Shown piece after piece: positions 1-13,440 of a stretch of 64,000 bases of DNA (its first letter is position 1; each line of letters opens with the position of its first letter). The translations under genes and the position numbers were made by a program. Source of the stretch: Deinococcus planocerae (GTDB taxonomy: Bacteria > Deinococcota > Deinococci > Deinococcales > Deinococcaceae); the NCBI RefSeq assembly GCF_002869765.1, contig NZ_PNOR01000004.1, positions 110,852-174,851 on the forward strand, read 5' to 3'. Under the pieces are notes generated by a model. It was given only the letters and a program-made list of their open reading frames with translations. It searched no databases and was not told the origin of the DNA.

Positions 1-207
1 GTACGAAGGCGGATACAGACGAGCCGCCCTGCTCCCCCGCAACGTCGCGGGACGGCACGGCAGCTCCCCTCTCCTGCCGCCTCCGCTCCTCACCGCCCCC
101 GGCCCCTTTTGCCGTGCTGGCGCCGCTCGCCAGCCCCCCGCGGGCGCCTCCCCGTCAGGGTTTGGGGACGCTAAAGCCCAGGTGTGACGGCGGATACGCA
201 CACGCAT

Positions 208-228
208 CTTGAGTCTGGTACACTCAAC
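208..228 (+). promoter_or_regulatory. HAIR-type (HspR) operator over the ftsH promoter
   Basis: CTTGAGT, seven bases, then ACTCAAC: the HspR-associated inverted repeat with one mismatch in 14. A -10-like TACACT (219-224) lies inside it, so a bound repressor would block the promoter. It sits 53 bp upstream of the ftsH start. HspR repressing heat-shock and protease genes through such sites is established in actinobacteria and reported for Deinococcus; binding here is inferred. Bases 1-207 hold no convincing gene. Confidence 0.7.
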
Positions 229-281
229 TTCAGCGGGGCGTCCTTTGCGTCCCATCGTTTCCCTTTTCCGGAGGATTCCTC

Positions 282-2141
<1,860 letters not shown>

Positions 2142-2160
2142 GCACAGCCCGAAAGACGAT

Positions 2161-2187
2161 AACCCCCGCCGAGATGCGGGGGTTTTT
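2161..2187 (+). terminator. Rho-independent terminator of ftsH
   Basis: AACCCCCGC, a six-base loop, GCGGGGGTT, then a T run (TTTTT ends the stem and tail). Perfect nine-pair stem 19 bases after the ftsH stop. Confidence 0.9.
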
Positions 2188-2204
2188 GCTGTGGCCCGGT
2201 GTGG

Positions 2205-2723
2205 TCAGGGTTTCCAGAGGTTCGGCAGGTAGAACAACAGGTCGAGCGAGGGCGGCCTGATGCCCTGCGTGCGCAGGAGCGCCACAATTTGCGCGGTGTG
2301 CCGGACCTCGTGCAGCATGACGTGCCACAGCAGACCGCCCAGCCGGAAGTGTTCCTCGGGCGCGTCTTCCACCCCGCGCTCCAGCTCGACGTCCGTCAGC
2401 GTAGAGAGGTAGGCCAGCGTGCTTTGTTCCACCGCCCGCCAGTAGTCCAGCAACTCCGCCAGCGGAAACCCCGCGTAGACGGGGCCGTCCCCGGCGGCTT
2501 TGATGGCCGGAAAAACGTCCTCCACGGGCACGTCTCGCAGGATCGTGTAGTGAATCCAGCCGTCCTCCACCGCTGCCGTGTGCGCCACCAGGTCCTTGAT
2601 ACAGCGGAAGCGTTCACCGTCCAGCAGCGGGCGCGACAGCACCTCGTCCGGGACGCCCTCCAGCGCCGCCCACAGGTCCCGGCGGGCACGAACGAGGTAG
2701 GCGTAGGTCTCGGGGATGTTCAT
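2205..2723 (-). CDS. DinB-family four-helix protein (copy 1)
   Basis: 172 aa, a typical DinB/YfiT-like length. These four-helix proteins bind a divalent metal through three histidines; many are thiol transferases or of unknown function. Visible candidates: the His in LVAHTAAVEDGW near residue 48 and the pair in MLHEVRHTAQ near 134-138. The ATG at 2721-2723 is preceded by AGGAGAG. It lies 8 bp after the stop of a second DinB gene transcribed the same way, so the two form an operon. They share the fold but clearly differ in sequence. Substrate unknown. Confidence 0.8.
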   Translation of the reverse strand: MNIPETYAYLVRARRDLWAALEGVPDEVLSRPLLDGERFRCIKDLVAHTAAVEDGWIHYTILRDVPVEDVFPAIKAAGDGPVYAGFPLAELLDYWRAVEQSTLAYLSTLTDVELERGVEDAPEEHFRLGGLLWHVMLHEVRHTAQIVALLRTQGIRPPSLDLLFYLPNLWKP

Positions 2724-2731
2724 TCGCTCTC

Positions 2732-3253
2732 CTATTCCCGCCAGATGGCCCAGTGCTCGTCGAGCGCCTCCATCCCCTCGGGGGTGCGCCCGCCCAGGCG
2801 CAGCAGGGCCATGACCTGCCCCCGGTGGTGCGCGTCGTGGACGATGGTGTGCTGGAGGAAGTGGGCGGGATTCGACCGGTACGCGCCCTCCTGCCAGGGA
2901 TCGGCGAAGGGCTCTCCCGACGCCAGGTGGGACCGCACCGCCTCCAGGGCGGCCTCGTCTCCAGCGGCAAAGGCCGCCGCCAGTTCTGACGGGGGGCTGT
3001 TCTGCCAGCGCCACAGGGGGTCGCCGTCCGCATCCTTTTGGGTGGGGTCGAGGAGCGGGCCCGCGTGTTCACGGGACAGGTTCCACAACCAGCCCACACG
3101 GAAGCCCGCCATGTGCCGCAGGTGCCGCTCGACCGTCCAGCCCCCCTGGCCGTCACTCAGGTCGAAATCGGCGGGCGTCAGGGCGCTCAGCAGCATCCCG
3201 TTGACGCGCCCGTTGCGGCGGAAGGATTCGAGCAGAAGAGTCGGTTCGTTCAT
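2732..3253 (-). CDS. DinB-family four-helix protein (copy 2)
   Basis: 173 aa and first gene of the two-gene DinB operon. Likely metal ligands are the His residues in VERHLRHMAGF (about residues 43-46) and HDAHHRGQ (about 139-142). The C-terminal helix with HHRGQVMALLR is typical of the superfamily. DinB families are expanded in Deinococcus; here two sit in tandem and a third lies at 19.8-20.3 kb. No cofactor or substrate can be assigned from sequence alone. Confidence 0.8.
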   Translation of the reverse strand: MNEPTLLLESFRRNGRVNGMLLSALTPADFDLSDGQGGWTVERHLRHMAGFRVGWLWNLSREHAGPLLDPTQKDADGDPLWRWQNSPPSELAAAFAAGDEAALEAVRSHLASGEPFADPWQEGAYRSNPAHFLQHTIVHDAHHRGQVMALLRLGGRTPEGMEALDEHWAIWRE

Positions 3254-3377
3254 GGTGACCTCGGGGGGTGGGGGCGTGAGGAGGCCGGGCGCCCGGAGTA
3301 TGGGTCATCGGGGCCCCTGGGTTCAGGGTAAGCGCGATAGCCGTCAGAAGCTGGCGTGTTGAGGCGTAGACTGCACC

Positions 3378-3929
3378 ATGACGCAGCCCCAGCCCACCCC
3401 CGGCGGCGACGACCTCCTGCGCGGCAAGGCCTACACCGGAGAGGGCGTGACCGTCTCCTACGACGCGCCCCGCTGCGTCCACGTCGCCAACTGCGTGCGG
3501 GGTCTCCCCGAGGTGTTCCGCCCCCGCGAGCGCCCCTGGATTCGGCTCTGGAACGAGGGCGACGCCGAGCGGGTGGCCGCGGTCGTCCGCACCTGCCCGA
3601 CGGGGGCGCTGCACTACGCGCTCGAACACGGCCCGCCGGAGGCGCCCGAGGTTCCGACGACCATCACCCCCGTGCCCGACGGTCCCCTCGCCCTGCGCGG
3701 CGACCTTCGTATCCAGACCCCGGACGGCGAGGTGCGGGAGGTGCGCGCCGCCCTGTGCCGCTGCGGCGCGAGCGAGAACAAGCCCTTTTGCAACGGCGCC
3801 CACGCGAAGATCGGCTGGAAGAGCGGGGGAGCGACCTCGCCCGAACAGCGAGGCGACGACGAGCACGGGGAGGGGCAGCGGGCGGACGGGGCGCGGGATT
3901 CACAGGAAACCTCCTCACAGGAAAACTAG
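3378..3929 (+). CDS. Iron-sulfur protein: Fer4-like domain plus CDGSH domain
   Basis: 183 aa. The N-terminal part (about 15-85) resembles the small divergent 4Fe-4S domain, with Cys33, Cys39 and Cys73-Pro. The second part has a CDGSH-type 2Fe-2S site: Cys127, Cys129, Cys138 and His142 in CRCGASENKPFCNGAH, with CNG replacing the usual CDG. This two-domain combination is common in bacteria and is probably an electron-transfer or redox-sensing protein. The tail after about 150 is polar and disordered. The start fits a leaderless mRNA: TAGACT at 3367-3372, five bases, ATG. Partner unknown. Confidence 0.85.
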   Translation: MTQPQPTPGGDDLLRGKAYTGEGVTVSYDAPRCVHVANCVRGLPEVFRPRERPWIRLWNEGDAERVAAVVRTCPTGALHYALEHGPPEAPEVPTTITPVPDGPLALRGDLRIQTPDGEVREVRAALCRCGASENKPFCNGAHAKIGWKSGGATSPEQRGDDEHGEGQRADGARDSQETSSQEN

Positions 3930-3953
3930 GGGCGCCGCGGCCTACACTGCCCC

Positions 3954-5258
<1,305 letters not shown>

Positions 5259-5541
5259 ACCGCCTTGCTTTTTGGGCGTGCGAGTGGGCACGATGGGCGT
5301 GGTGAAGTTGCCCGGCCCAGGGTGCAGCAAGCGCGGAGCTTAGCGGGCGCCCCGGTGAGGCCGGGCCTGTAGCACGTACAGAGGAACAGGAGGGAGGCGA
5401 GTGGCCCGGTCACGGGTCGCCCGTGAAGCCTGCCTGGACCTCGAAAAGGCCCAGACCTTCCTGACCCCGGCGGGAGGCTGCCCGGTCGGCTGCGCCCGGT
5501 CCGGTCTCCCTGCCCGGGGTCCCCCCGCCCCAGGAGCCGCC

Positions 5542-6483
5542 ATGCTGTCACCTTTCGTTTCCGACGCCGTGCGGGTCTCTTTCCCGCAGCGGCCCGACCT
5601 CGCCGTCACCCCTGCGGGCGAGGGCGACTACTGCCGCGCCTTCCTGGTGGACCACACTTGGATTTTTCTGTTCGCCAAACACCCGTTCGCCTCGGCGTGT
5701 CTGGAGCGGGTGGCGCGGGTGCTGCCCCCCCTGGCGGAGGGCTCCCCGCTGCCCGTTCCGGTGGCGGAGTACCACGGTTCGGTCGCTGGTGTCGGGTACA
5801 TCGGCTACCGCCGCCTGCCCGGCGACGAACTCACGGCGGAACGCTTCGCGGCCTTGACTCCGGGCCAGCGGAACGCCTTGGCGGAGATGTTGGGCGCGTT
5901 CTTCCGGCACCTGCACGCCTTTGCCCCTGCGCGGGCCACCTCCCTGGGCGTTCCCGTCAGCGAGTATCCCTTCGCCATGCAGGATGACGCGTTGCTCCCG
6001 GGCCCGGCGAAGGAACTGTACCGGCGCGACCTGGAGACGTTCGCAACGTGGCCAGGGGCGGAGGCGGCCCTGGTGGGCGGGCTGGAGCGCGCGCTGGACG
6101 GGTATCTGCGGTTTGCCCGCGCGTGGTCTCCTCCCCTGGTGCTCCTGCACAACGAGGTGTCGGCTGATCACGTCCTGTACGATCCATCCACCGGACGACC
6201 GTCGGCGGTCATCGACTTCAACGGGATGATCGTGGGGCGGCCCGCCCGCGATTTCCTGTACCTGTATGGGGAGTACGGCCCCGACTTTGCCGCCGAGGTG
6301 CTGCGGGCCTACGGGCGCCTGCCGCCCGGAGAGGCGTTGGAGGAACTGCGTTTCCTGCACCTGTGGCACGTCCTGGCGCGGCTGCTGTGGGCTGTGGAGC
6401 ACGGCTACGCGGCGAGGGCGGAGTGGTTGCAGGGGCAACTGGACACCCTGCTTGCCGAATCCGCCCTTGACGGCGTTTCTTAA
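5542..6483 (+). CDS. Aminoglycoside phosphotransferase (APH)-fold kinase
   Basis: 313 aa. APH/choline-kinase fold: an N-terminal lobe with Lys in FLFAKH, the catalytic-loop region HNEVSADHVLYD near residues 202-213, and the metal-binding IDFNGMIVG near 222. The loop differs from the usual HGDxxxxN: Glu stands in the place of the catalytic Asp, and His in the place of Asn. His at that second position is known in APH(2'')-like enzymes; the Asp-to-Glu change is odd. The ATG at 5542 is preceded by AGGAG. An in-frame GTG at 5401 with AGGAGG would add 47 low-complexity residues and is less likely. Substrate unknown; a resistance role should not be assumed. Confidence 0.75.
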   Translation: MLSPFVSDAVRVSFPQRPDLAVTPAGEGDYCRAFLVDHTWIFLFAKHPFASACLERVARVLPPLAEGSPLPVPVAEYHGSVAGVGYIGYRRLPGDELTAERFAALTPGQRNALAEMLGAFFRHLHAFAPARATSLGVPVSEYPFAMQDDALLPGPAKELYRRDLETFATWPGAEAALVGGLERALDGYLRFARAWSPPLVLLHNEVSADHVLYDPSTGRPSAVIDFNGMIVGRPARDFLYLYGEYGPDFAAEVLRAYGRLPPGEALEELRFLHLWHVLARLLWAVEHGYAARAEWLQGQLDTLLAESALDGVS

Positions 6484-6538
6484 CTCTCCCGTAACCCTCG
6501 CTCCCCCCGGTCTGGGAGAGGTGAGTTACCCTCGACCC

Positions 6539-7003
6539 ATGCGGACCATCGTTCTGGTCGTGATCGTCGTGCTGGCGGCCATTTTCGCGATTCTCAACCG
6601 CAACGCGCTGCTCTTTCCCCACACGCTCAGCCTGGGTTTCGTGACCTACCGGGAGGTGCCGCTGGGGCTGATCCTGCTGCTCACGGGGCTGGTCCTCGCG
6701 CTGATCTTCTACTTCTGGGCGGGGGTGTCGCGGCTGCGGGCGCAGGCGGACAGCGCCCGGCTGCTGCGTGACATGGAGGCCCTGCGCAACAGCCTCGACA
6801 GTCAGGAGGGCAGCCGCTTCGCCCAGCTTCAGGGCTACCTCGACCAGCGCTTCCAGGCCCTGGGGTCGGGAAGTCCGGCGACCCAGGGCGAGGCGGTGGC
6901 GCAAGAACTCGCGGCGACGAACGCGCGGCTCGACGCCCTGGAGCGCAACCTCAACGTGCAGCTCGCGCAGATCGACGATTACCTCAAACGTCGGCTGCGG
7001 TGA
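6539..7003 (+). CDS. LapA-like (DUF1049) two-helix membrane protein
   Basis: 154 aa. Helix 1 is about residues 3-20 and helix 2 about 40-62, separated by a short loop with LNRNALLFPHTLSLGF, the pattern of LapA-domain proteins. After the membrane part comes a long charged segment (about 65-154) with coiled-coil character. LapA proteins in other bacteria act in envelope lipid (LPS) assembly; Deinococcus lacks classical LPS, so the role here is open. Leaderless start: TACCCT at 6527-6532, six bases, ATG. Confidence 0.75.
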   Translation: MRTIVLVVIVVLAAIFAILNRNALLFPHTLSLGFVTYREVPLGLILLLTGLVLALIFYFWAGVSRLRAQADSARLLRDMEALRNSLDSQEGSRFAQLQGYLDQRFQALGSGSPATQGEAVAQELAATNARLDALERNLNVQLAQIDDYLKRRLR

Positions 7004-7138
7004 GGCCAGGGTCGGGCTCCCCGCCCCGCTCCGGCGGGAGTCGGGTTTGTCCGCGCGCTTACACCCGGTTCATTGCGCGGGGAGCGGCCCCTCTAGAATG
7101 GCCCGCGAGGGAGCAGTTCCCACCCGAAGGAGTCTAGA

Positions 7139-7993
7139 ATGGCGCTCGACCGTTTTTTTCGCAGACGCCGCCCGCAGCCGCAAGCGGGGGCCGACGTGCC
7201 GGACCTGTGGACCCAGTGCCCCGCCTGCAAGGAAGGGCTCTATAACCGTGAGCTGGAGGCCAGCCGCTTCGTCTGCCCCAAGTGCGGGCATCACCTGCGG
7301 CTGGACGCGGGCAAGCGGGTGGAGGTTCTCCTCGACCCCGGCACTTTTGTGCAGCTCTCGGGCCGCGTCCACCCCACCGACCCCCTGCACTTCGAGGACA
7401 CCGAGCCCTACGCGGTGCGCCTCGCCCGCGCCCAGGCCAAGACCGGGCGCCCCGACGCGATCCTGACGGGCACGGGCACCGTCGAGGGCCTGCCCGTCAC
7501 CCTCGCCGTGATGGACTTCGCCTTCAGCGGCGGCAGCATGGGGAGCGTGGTGGGCGAGGAGATTTCCCGCGCCGCCGAGCACGCCGCCTCGCACGGCACG
7601 CCCTTCGTCCTCGTCGCGGCGAGCGGCGGGGCGCGGATGCAGGAGAGTGCCCTGTCGCTGATGCAGATGGCGAAGACGACGGTGGCGCTCGAAGGCCTCT
7701 CGGCGCGGGGCCTGCCCTACGTCAGCGTGCTCACCGACCCGACGACCGGGGGCGTGACGGCGAGCTTCGCCACGGTGGCGGACGTGATCCTGGCCGAGCC
7801 GGGGGCCCTCATCGGCTTCGCGGGGCCGCGGGTGATCCAGCAGACGATCCGCCAGCACCTGCCGGAGGGCTTCCAGCGCGCCGAGTTCCTGATGGAGCAC
7901 GGCATGATCGACGACGTGGTGGACCGCCGCGAGCACCGCGCCTACCTCGCCCGGCTGCTCGGGGTGCTCACCCGGCGCGAGGTGAGCGCGTGA
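7139..7993 (+). CDS. accD: Acetyl-CoA carboxylase carboxyltransferase subunit beta
   Basis: 284 aa. With AccA it forms the carboxyltransferase that moves CO2 from biotin to acetyl-CoA in the first step of fatty-acid synthesis. The N-terminal zinc ribbon has paired cysteines in CPAC and CPKC (about residues 23-45). The crotonase-type core carries [13 protein letters not shown] and [16 protein letters not shown] (7125-7131) precedes the ATG, and a candidate -10 TAGAAT lies at 7094-7099. The stop overlaps the accA start (GTGA), so the two are translationally coupled. birA and bioY, which supply biotin, are at 53-55 kb. Confidence 0.97.
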   Translation: MALDRFFRRRRPQPQAGADVPDLWTQCPACKEGLYNRELEASRFVCPKCGHHLRLDAGKRVEVLLDPGTFVQLSGRVHPTDPLHFEDTEPYAVRLARAQAKTGRPDAILTGTGTVEGLPVTLAVMDFAFSGGSMGSVVGEEISRAAEHAASHGTPFVLVAASGGARMQESALSLMQMAKTTVALEGLSARGLPYVSVLTDPTTGGVTASFATVADVILAEPGALIGFAGPRVIQQTIRQHLPEGFQRAEFLMEHGMIDDVVDRREHRAYLARLLGVLTRREVSA

Positions 7994-8940
7994 GCCCGTC
8001 TGCCGCCGAGGCGGTGCGCGAACTCGAAGCCCGCGTTCACGACCTGGAGGACACCGCGCGCCGCACCGGGCAGAACCTCGACGCGGCGATCACCCCCCTG
8101 CGCGCGGAGGTCGAGCGGCTGCGGGCCGCGCACCGCGCCCCCGTCTCGCGCTGGGAGCGGGTGGGGCTCGCCCGCGCGCCGGGCCGACCGACCGCCCTCG
8201 ACTACGCCGAGCGGCTGTGCACCGACTTCACCCAGCTTCACGGGGACCGCGCCTTCGGGGACGACCTCGCCTTGATCGGCGGGCCCGCGCGCTGGCAGGG
8301 GGTGCCCGTCCTGCTGCTGATGCAGCAAAAGGGCCGCGACACCAAGGGCAAGATCCGGCGCCGCTTCGGCATGAGCAACCCGGAAGGCTACCGCAAGGCG
8401 ATCCGCCTGATGGACCTCGCCGACCGTTTCCGGCTGCCCGTCGTGTCCCTGATCGACACGCCCGGCGCCTACCCCGGCATCGAGGCCGAGGAGCGCGGTC
8501 AGGCCTGGGCCATCGCCGAGAGCATTCAGCGGATGGTGCGCCTCTCGGTGCCCGCCGTCTGCGCGGTGATCGGCGAGGGGGGCAGCGGGGGCGCGCTCGC
8601 GGTGGGGGTCGGCAACCGGGTCCTGATCCAGGAAAACGCCTGGTACAGCGTGATCAGCCCCGAGTCGTGCGCGGCGATCCTGTGGCGCGACGCCGCGCAG
8701 GCCCCCAAGGCCGCCGAGGCCCTGAAGCTCACCGCGCCCGACCTGCTGGGGCTCGGCATCGTCGAGGAGATCGTGCCCGAGCCTCCCGGCGGCGCCCACC
8801 TCGACCCGGACGCCGCCGCGCGGGCGCTCGGCGAGGCCGTTCGCCGCCACCTCGCCGAACTGGGGGGCCTGAACGAGGCGGAACTCAAGGCGCAGCGGGC
8901 GGAGCGCTTCCGGGGGCTGGGGGCCTACACGGAGGGCTGA
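7990..8940 (+). CDS. accA: Acetyl-CoA carboxylase carboxyltransferase subunit alpha
   Basis: 316 aa, normal length. Partner of AccD in the carboxyltransferase. Visible family blocks: [36 protein letters not shown] and [12 protein letters not shown], which build the oxyanion hole and CoA site. The GTG start at 7990 overlaps the accD TGA by four bases. The first 50 residues are a predicted helical N-terminal extension, usual for AccA. The next gene begins 113 bp downstream with its own -10 element. Confidence 0.96.
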   Translation: MSPSAAEAVRELEARVHDLEDTARRTGQNLDAAITPLRAEVERLRAAHRAPVSRWERVGLARAPGRPTALDYAERLCTDFTQLHGDRAFGDDLALIGGPARWQGVPVLLLMQQKGRDTKGKIRRRFGMSNPEGYRKAIRLMDLADRFRLPVVSLIDTPGAYPGIEAEERGQAWAIAESIQRMVRLSVPAVCAVIGEGGSGGALAVGVGNRVLIQENAWYSVISPESCAAILWRDAAQAPKAAEALKLTAPDLLGLGIVEEIVPEPPGGAHLDPDAAARALGEAVRRHLAELGGLNEAELKAQRAERFRGLGAYTEG

Positions 8941-9053
8941 GCGGGCGGAGGGTGCGGGCGGGTCACTCGGAAGGGGTGGCCCGTTTCGCATGGGCAACCT
9001 GCCCCCGCCGCATCTGCGGCCCGCTCCCCCGCCACGGCGCGGTACTCTCGTGC

Positions 9054-10429
9054 ATGACGACAACTCGGAGAACGGACGTCATCGTCGTCGGCGCGGGCCT
9101 CGCCGGGCTGACCGCCGCGCGCAGGCTGGCGCGGGCGGGGCGGCGGGTGCGGGTGCTGGAGGCGCGGGGCCGGGTGGGCGGACGCACCCACACCATTCGC
9201 CTGCCCGTCACGGGCGTGAGCGTGGACATGGGCGGGCAGTGGGTCGGGCCCAACCAGCCGCACGTCATGGCCCTGATCCGCGAACTCGGCCTGGACGTGT
9301 ACCCCACCCATGACGAGGGGCAGAACCTCGCGCACCTGCTGGGCAAGACGCTGCGGTACCGGGGGCTGATTCCGCCCCTGCCGCCGCACGTGCTCGCCGA
9401 CTACGCCCTGCTCTCGGCCCGCTTCGAGGCGCTGGCCAACCGCATTCCGCTGAGCGCCCCCTGGACGGCCCCGGACGCGGGGGCCCTCGACGCGCAGACC
9501 TTCGATACCTGGATCACCCGCCACGCCCACACCCGCCAGACCCGCGCCCTGATGCGGCTTTACGCCGGGGCCGTGTTCAGCGCGGACGCGGCGGAACTCA
9601 GCCTCCTGCACGCCCTCACGTACACCGCGCACGGCGGCGGCATCAACGGCCACACCCTCACGCGCGGCCACGCCCTGCAAGACCGGGTGCTGGGCGGCGC
9701 GCAGGGCATCGCGCAGCGGCTGGCGGATAGTCTGGACGACGTGCGGCTGGGCAGCCCGGTCACGCGGGTGGAGCAAGGCGGCTCGGGCGTCACCCTCCAC
9801 ACCCCGGCGGGGGAGCACCACGCCGACCGCGCCGTTCTCGCCGTGCCCCCGGCCCTGCTCTCCGGCGTTCCCTTCGACCCACCGCTCCCGCCCCGCCGCG
9901 CGCAGCTCCAGCAGCGGCTCCCGATGGGGGCGGTCGTCAAGTTCATGGCCGTCTATGAGCGTCCCTTCTGGCGGGACTCTGGCCTGAGCGGCATGAGCAT
10001 CAGCGACGAGGGGCCCGTGACCGTCACCTTCGACAACAGCCCGCCGCAGGGCCTCCCCGGCGTCCTGCTCGGCTTTATCGAGGGAGGCGAGGCGCGGGCG
10101 CTGATGGGGAGGAGGAGCGGCGGGACGCGGCCCTCGCCCGCCTCGCCCGCCTGTTCGGCCCGGAGGCGTTGCGCCCCCTCGAAACCGTCGAGCGCGACTG
10201 GTCCGCCGAGCCCCACAGCGGCGGGTGTTACGGCGCCCTCCTCGGCCCCGGCGTGTGGACCGGGTACGGCGAGGCGCTGCGCGAACCCGTGGGCCGCCTC
10301 CACTGGGCGGGGGCGGAGACGGCCCGGGTGTGGATGAACTACATGGACGGCGCCGTCGAGAGTGGCGAGCGCGTGGCGGCGGAGCTGCTGGCGGTGGGGA
10401 GATCAGCGGAGGCCGTCTTGCCCGCCTGA
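9054..10429 (+). pseudogene. Flavin monoamine oxidase-like protein, apparent frameshift
   Basis: The reading frame starts at ATG 9054, leaderless after TACTCT (9043-9048). It opens with an FAD-binding GAGLAGLTAARRL and ends with WAGAETARVWMNYMDGAVESG, as in monoamine oxidases. The two ends are in different frames. At 10106-10109 a run of four Gs breaks the frame; one extra G restores a continuous protein of about 458 aa through EEERRDAALARLARLFG. The second part retains SGGCY, the position of the covalent-flavin Cys in MAO. Either a genuine frameshift or a homopolymer sequencing error. Substrate unknown. Confidence 0.85.
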
Positions 10430-10497
10430 TCTTCCCAGAAGAGAGAGCGACCCCACCACGGAGCCGCCCCTTCTGTTCCCACCGCCCACACCCTGCC

Positions 10498-12384
<1,887 letters not shown>

Positions 12385-12462
12385 GTCTGCGCCTCCTCTG
12401 AGGGCTGGGAATCCCGGGTGATGCGGTCCGAAGGGGAAGGGGCGGCCACGGAGGCGCCAGGC

Positions 12463-13440
12463 TCAGGCGTCTTGCCTCATCGGCTCCCTCCAGTTCACCG
12501 TCTCCACCACGACCCGCGCGGCAAAGGCATCCAGTTCGGCCCGCGGCGGCAGGTGCGCCCCCAGCCGGGTGATCGCCCCCAGGCTGAAGGCCGTCGCCCG
12601 CCGGGCCGCGTCCGCCAGGGACAGCCCCTCGGCGCGGGCGCAGACCAGCCCCGAGACCATCGCGTCCCCCGCCCCCACGGTGCTCACCACGGCCACCCGG
12701 GGCGGGACGGCCCGCACCGTCTCGTCTCTCGACACCAGCAACGCCCCCCGTTCCCCCTGCGACACGGTAACGAGTTCGGCCCCGCGGGCGAGCAGTTCCC
12801 GGGCCGCCGCCAGCACGTCGTCCTCCCCGGGCAGGGGACGGCCCAGCGCCGCCGAAAGCTCGTGAATGTTCGGCTTCAGGAGATTGGGAAGTACGTCTGC
12901 CCTGAGCGCCGTTTGCAGGGCCGCGCCGCTGGTGTCGAGGGCCACGAACCGTCCAGCCGCGCGCAGCCGCGCCACCGTCCGCGCGTAGAAGTCCGCCCCC
13001 ACCCCCGGCGGCACGCTCCCCGCCAGCACGAAGGCGTCGTGGTCGGCGGCGAGGGCGTCCAGGCGGGCTTCCAACTCGGCCAGTAGTTCCGGCGTGGCGG
13101 CGAGACCGGGCAGGTTGATATCGGTCGTCTCCTGCGCCGCCCCGTCCACGATCTTCACGCCGACGCGGGTGGGGCCGGGCACGCGGAGAAAAGCGTCCTG
13201 CACCCCCTTCTGCCGGAACAGCGCCTCGAACTGCCCCGGGTTCTCGTCCCCCAGGAAACCCGTCGCCGTCACCCTCAGCCCCCAGTCGGCCAGGAAGGAG
13301 GCGACGTTCACGCCCTTGCCGCCCGCGCCCAGGTGCAGCGACTGCCCGAGGTTGACCTCGCCCCTCCTCCAGCCGTCCGCCCGCACGGTGAGGTCGAGGG
13401 CCGGGTTGAGGGTGAGGGTGGCGACGCGAAAGGCGGTCAT
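12463..13440 (-). CDS. fruK: 1-phosphofructokinase
   Basis: 325 aa, PfkB-family sugar kinase. Converts fructose-1-phosphate from the PTS to fructose-1,6-bisphosphate. The N-terminal substrate motif [10 protein letters not shown] is near residue 38, and the anion-hole and catalytic-base region [13 protein letters not shown] near 245-258. The ATG at 13438-13440 overlaps the ptsP stop as ATGA, so translation is coupled. Much longer readings in the other frames of this strand are shadows of ptsP and fruK. Confidence 0.95.
   Translation of the reverse strand: MTAFRVATLTLNPALDLTVRADGWRRGEVNLGQSLHLGAGGKGVNVASFLADWGLRVTATGFLGDENPGQFEALFRQKGVQDAFLRVPGPTRVGVKIVDGAAQETTDINLPGLAATPELLAELEARLDALAADHDAFVLAGSVPPGVGADFYARTVARLRAAGRFVALDTSGAALQTALRADVLPNLLKPNIHELSAALGRPLPGEDDVLAAARELLARGAELVTVSQGERGALLVSRDETVRAVPPRVAVVSTVGAGDAMVSGLVCARAEGLSLADAARRATAFSLGAITRLGAHLPPRAELDAFAARVVVETVNWREPMRQDA

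Noticed and set aside
5401..5541. N-terminal extension of the APH-like kinase from GTG 5401
   Set aside because: An AGGAGG precedes it, but the extra 47 residues are Pro/Gly/Ala-rich and unlike the family; ATG 5542 also has AGGAG. Kept as an alternative only.
7092..7143. An 11-base direct repeat TCTAGAATGGC at 7092 and 7133
   Set aside because: One copy is the -10 region and the other covers the accD start; likely chance similarity, no third copy seen.
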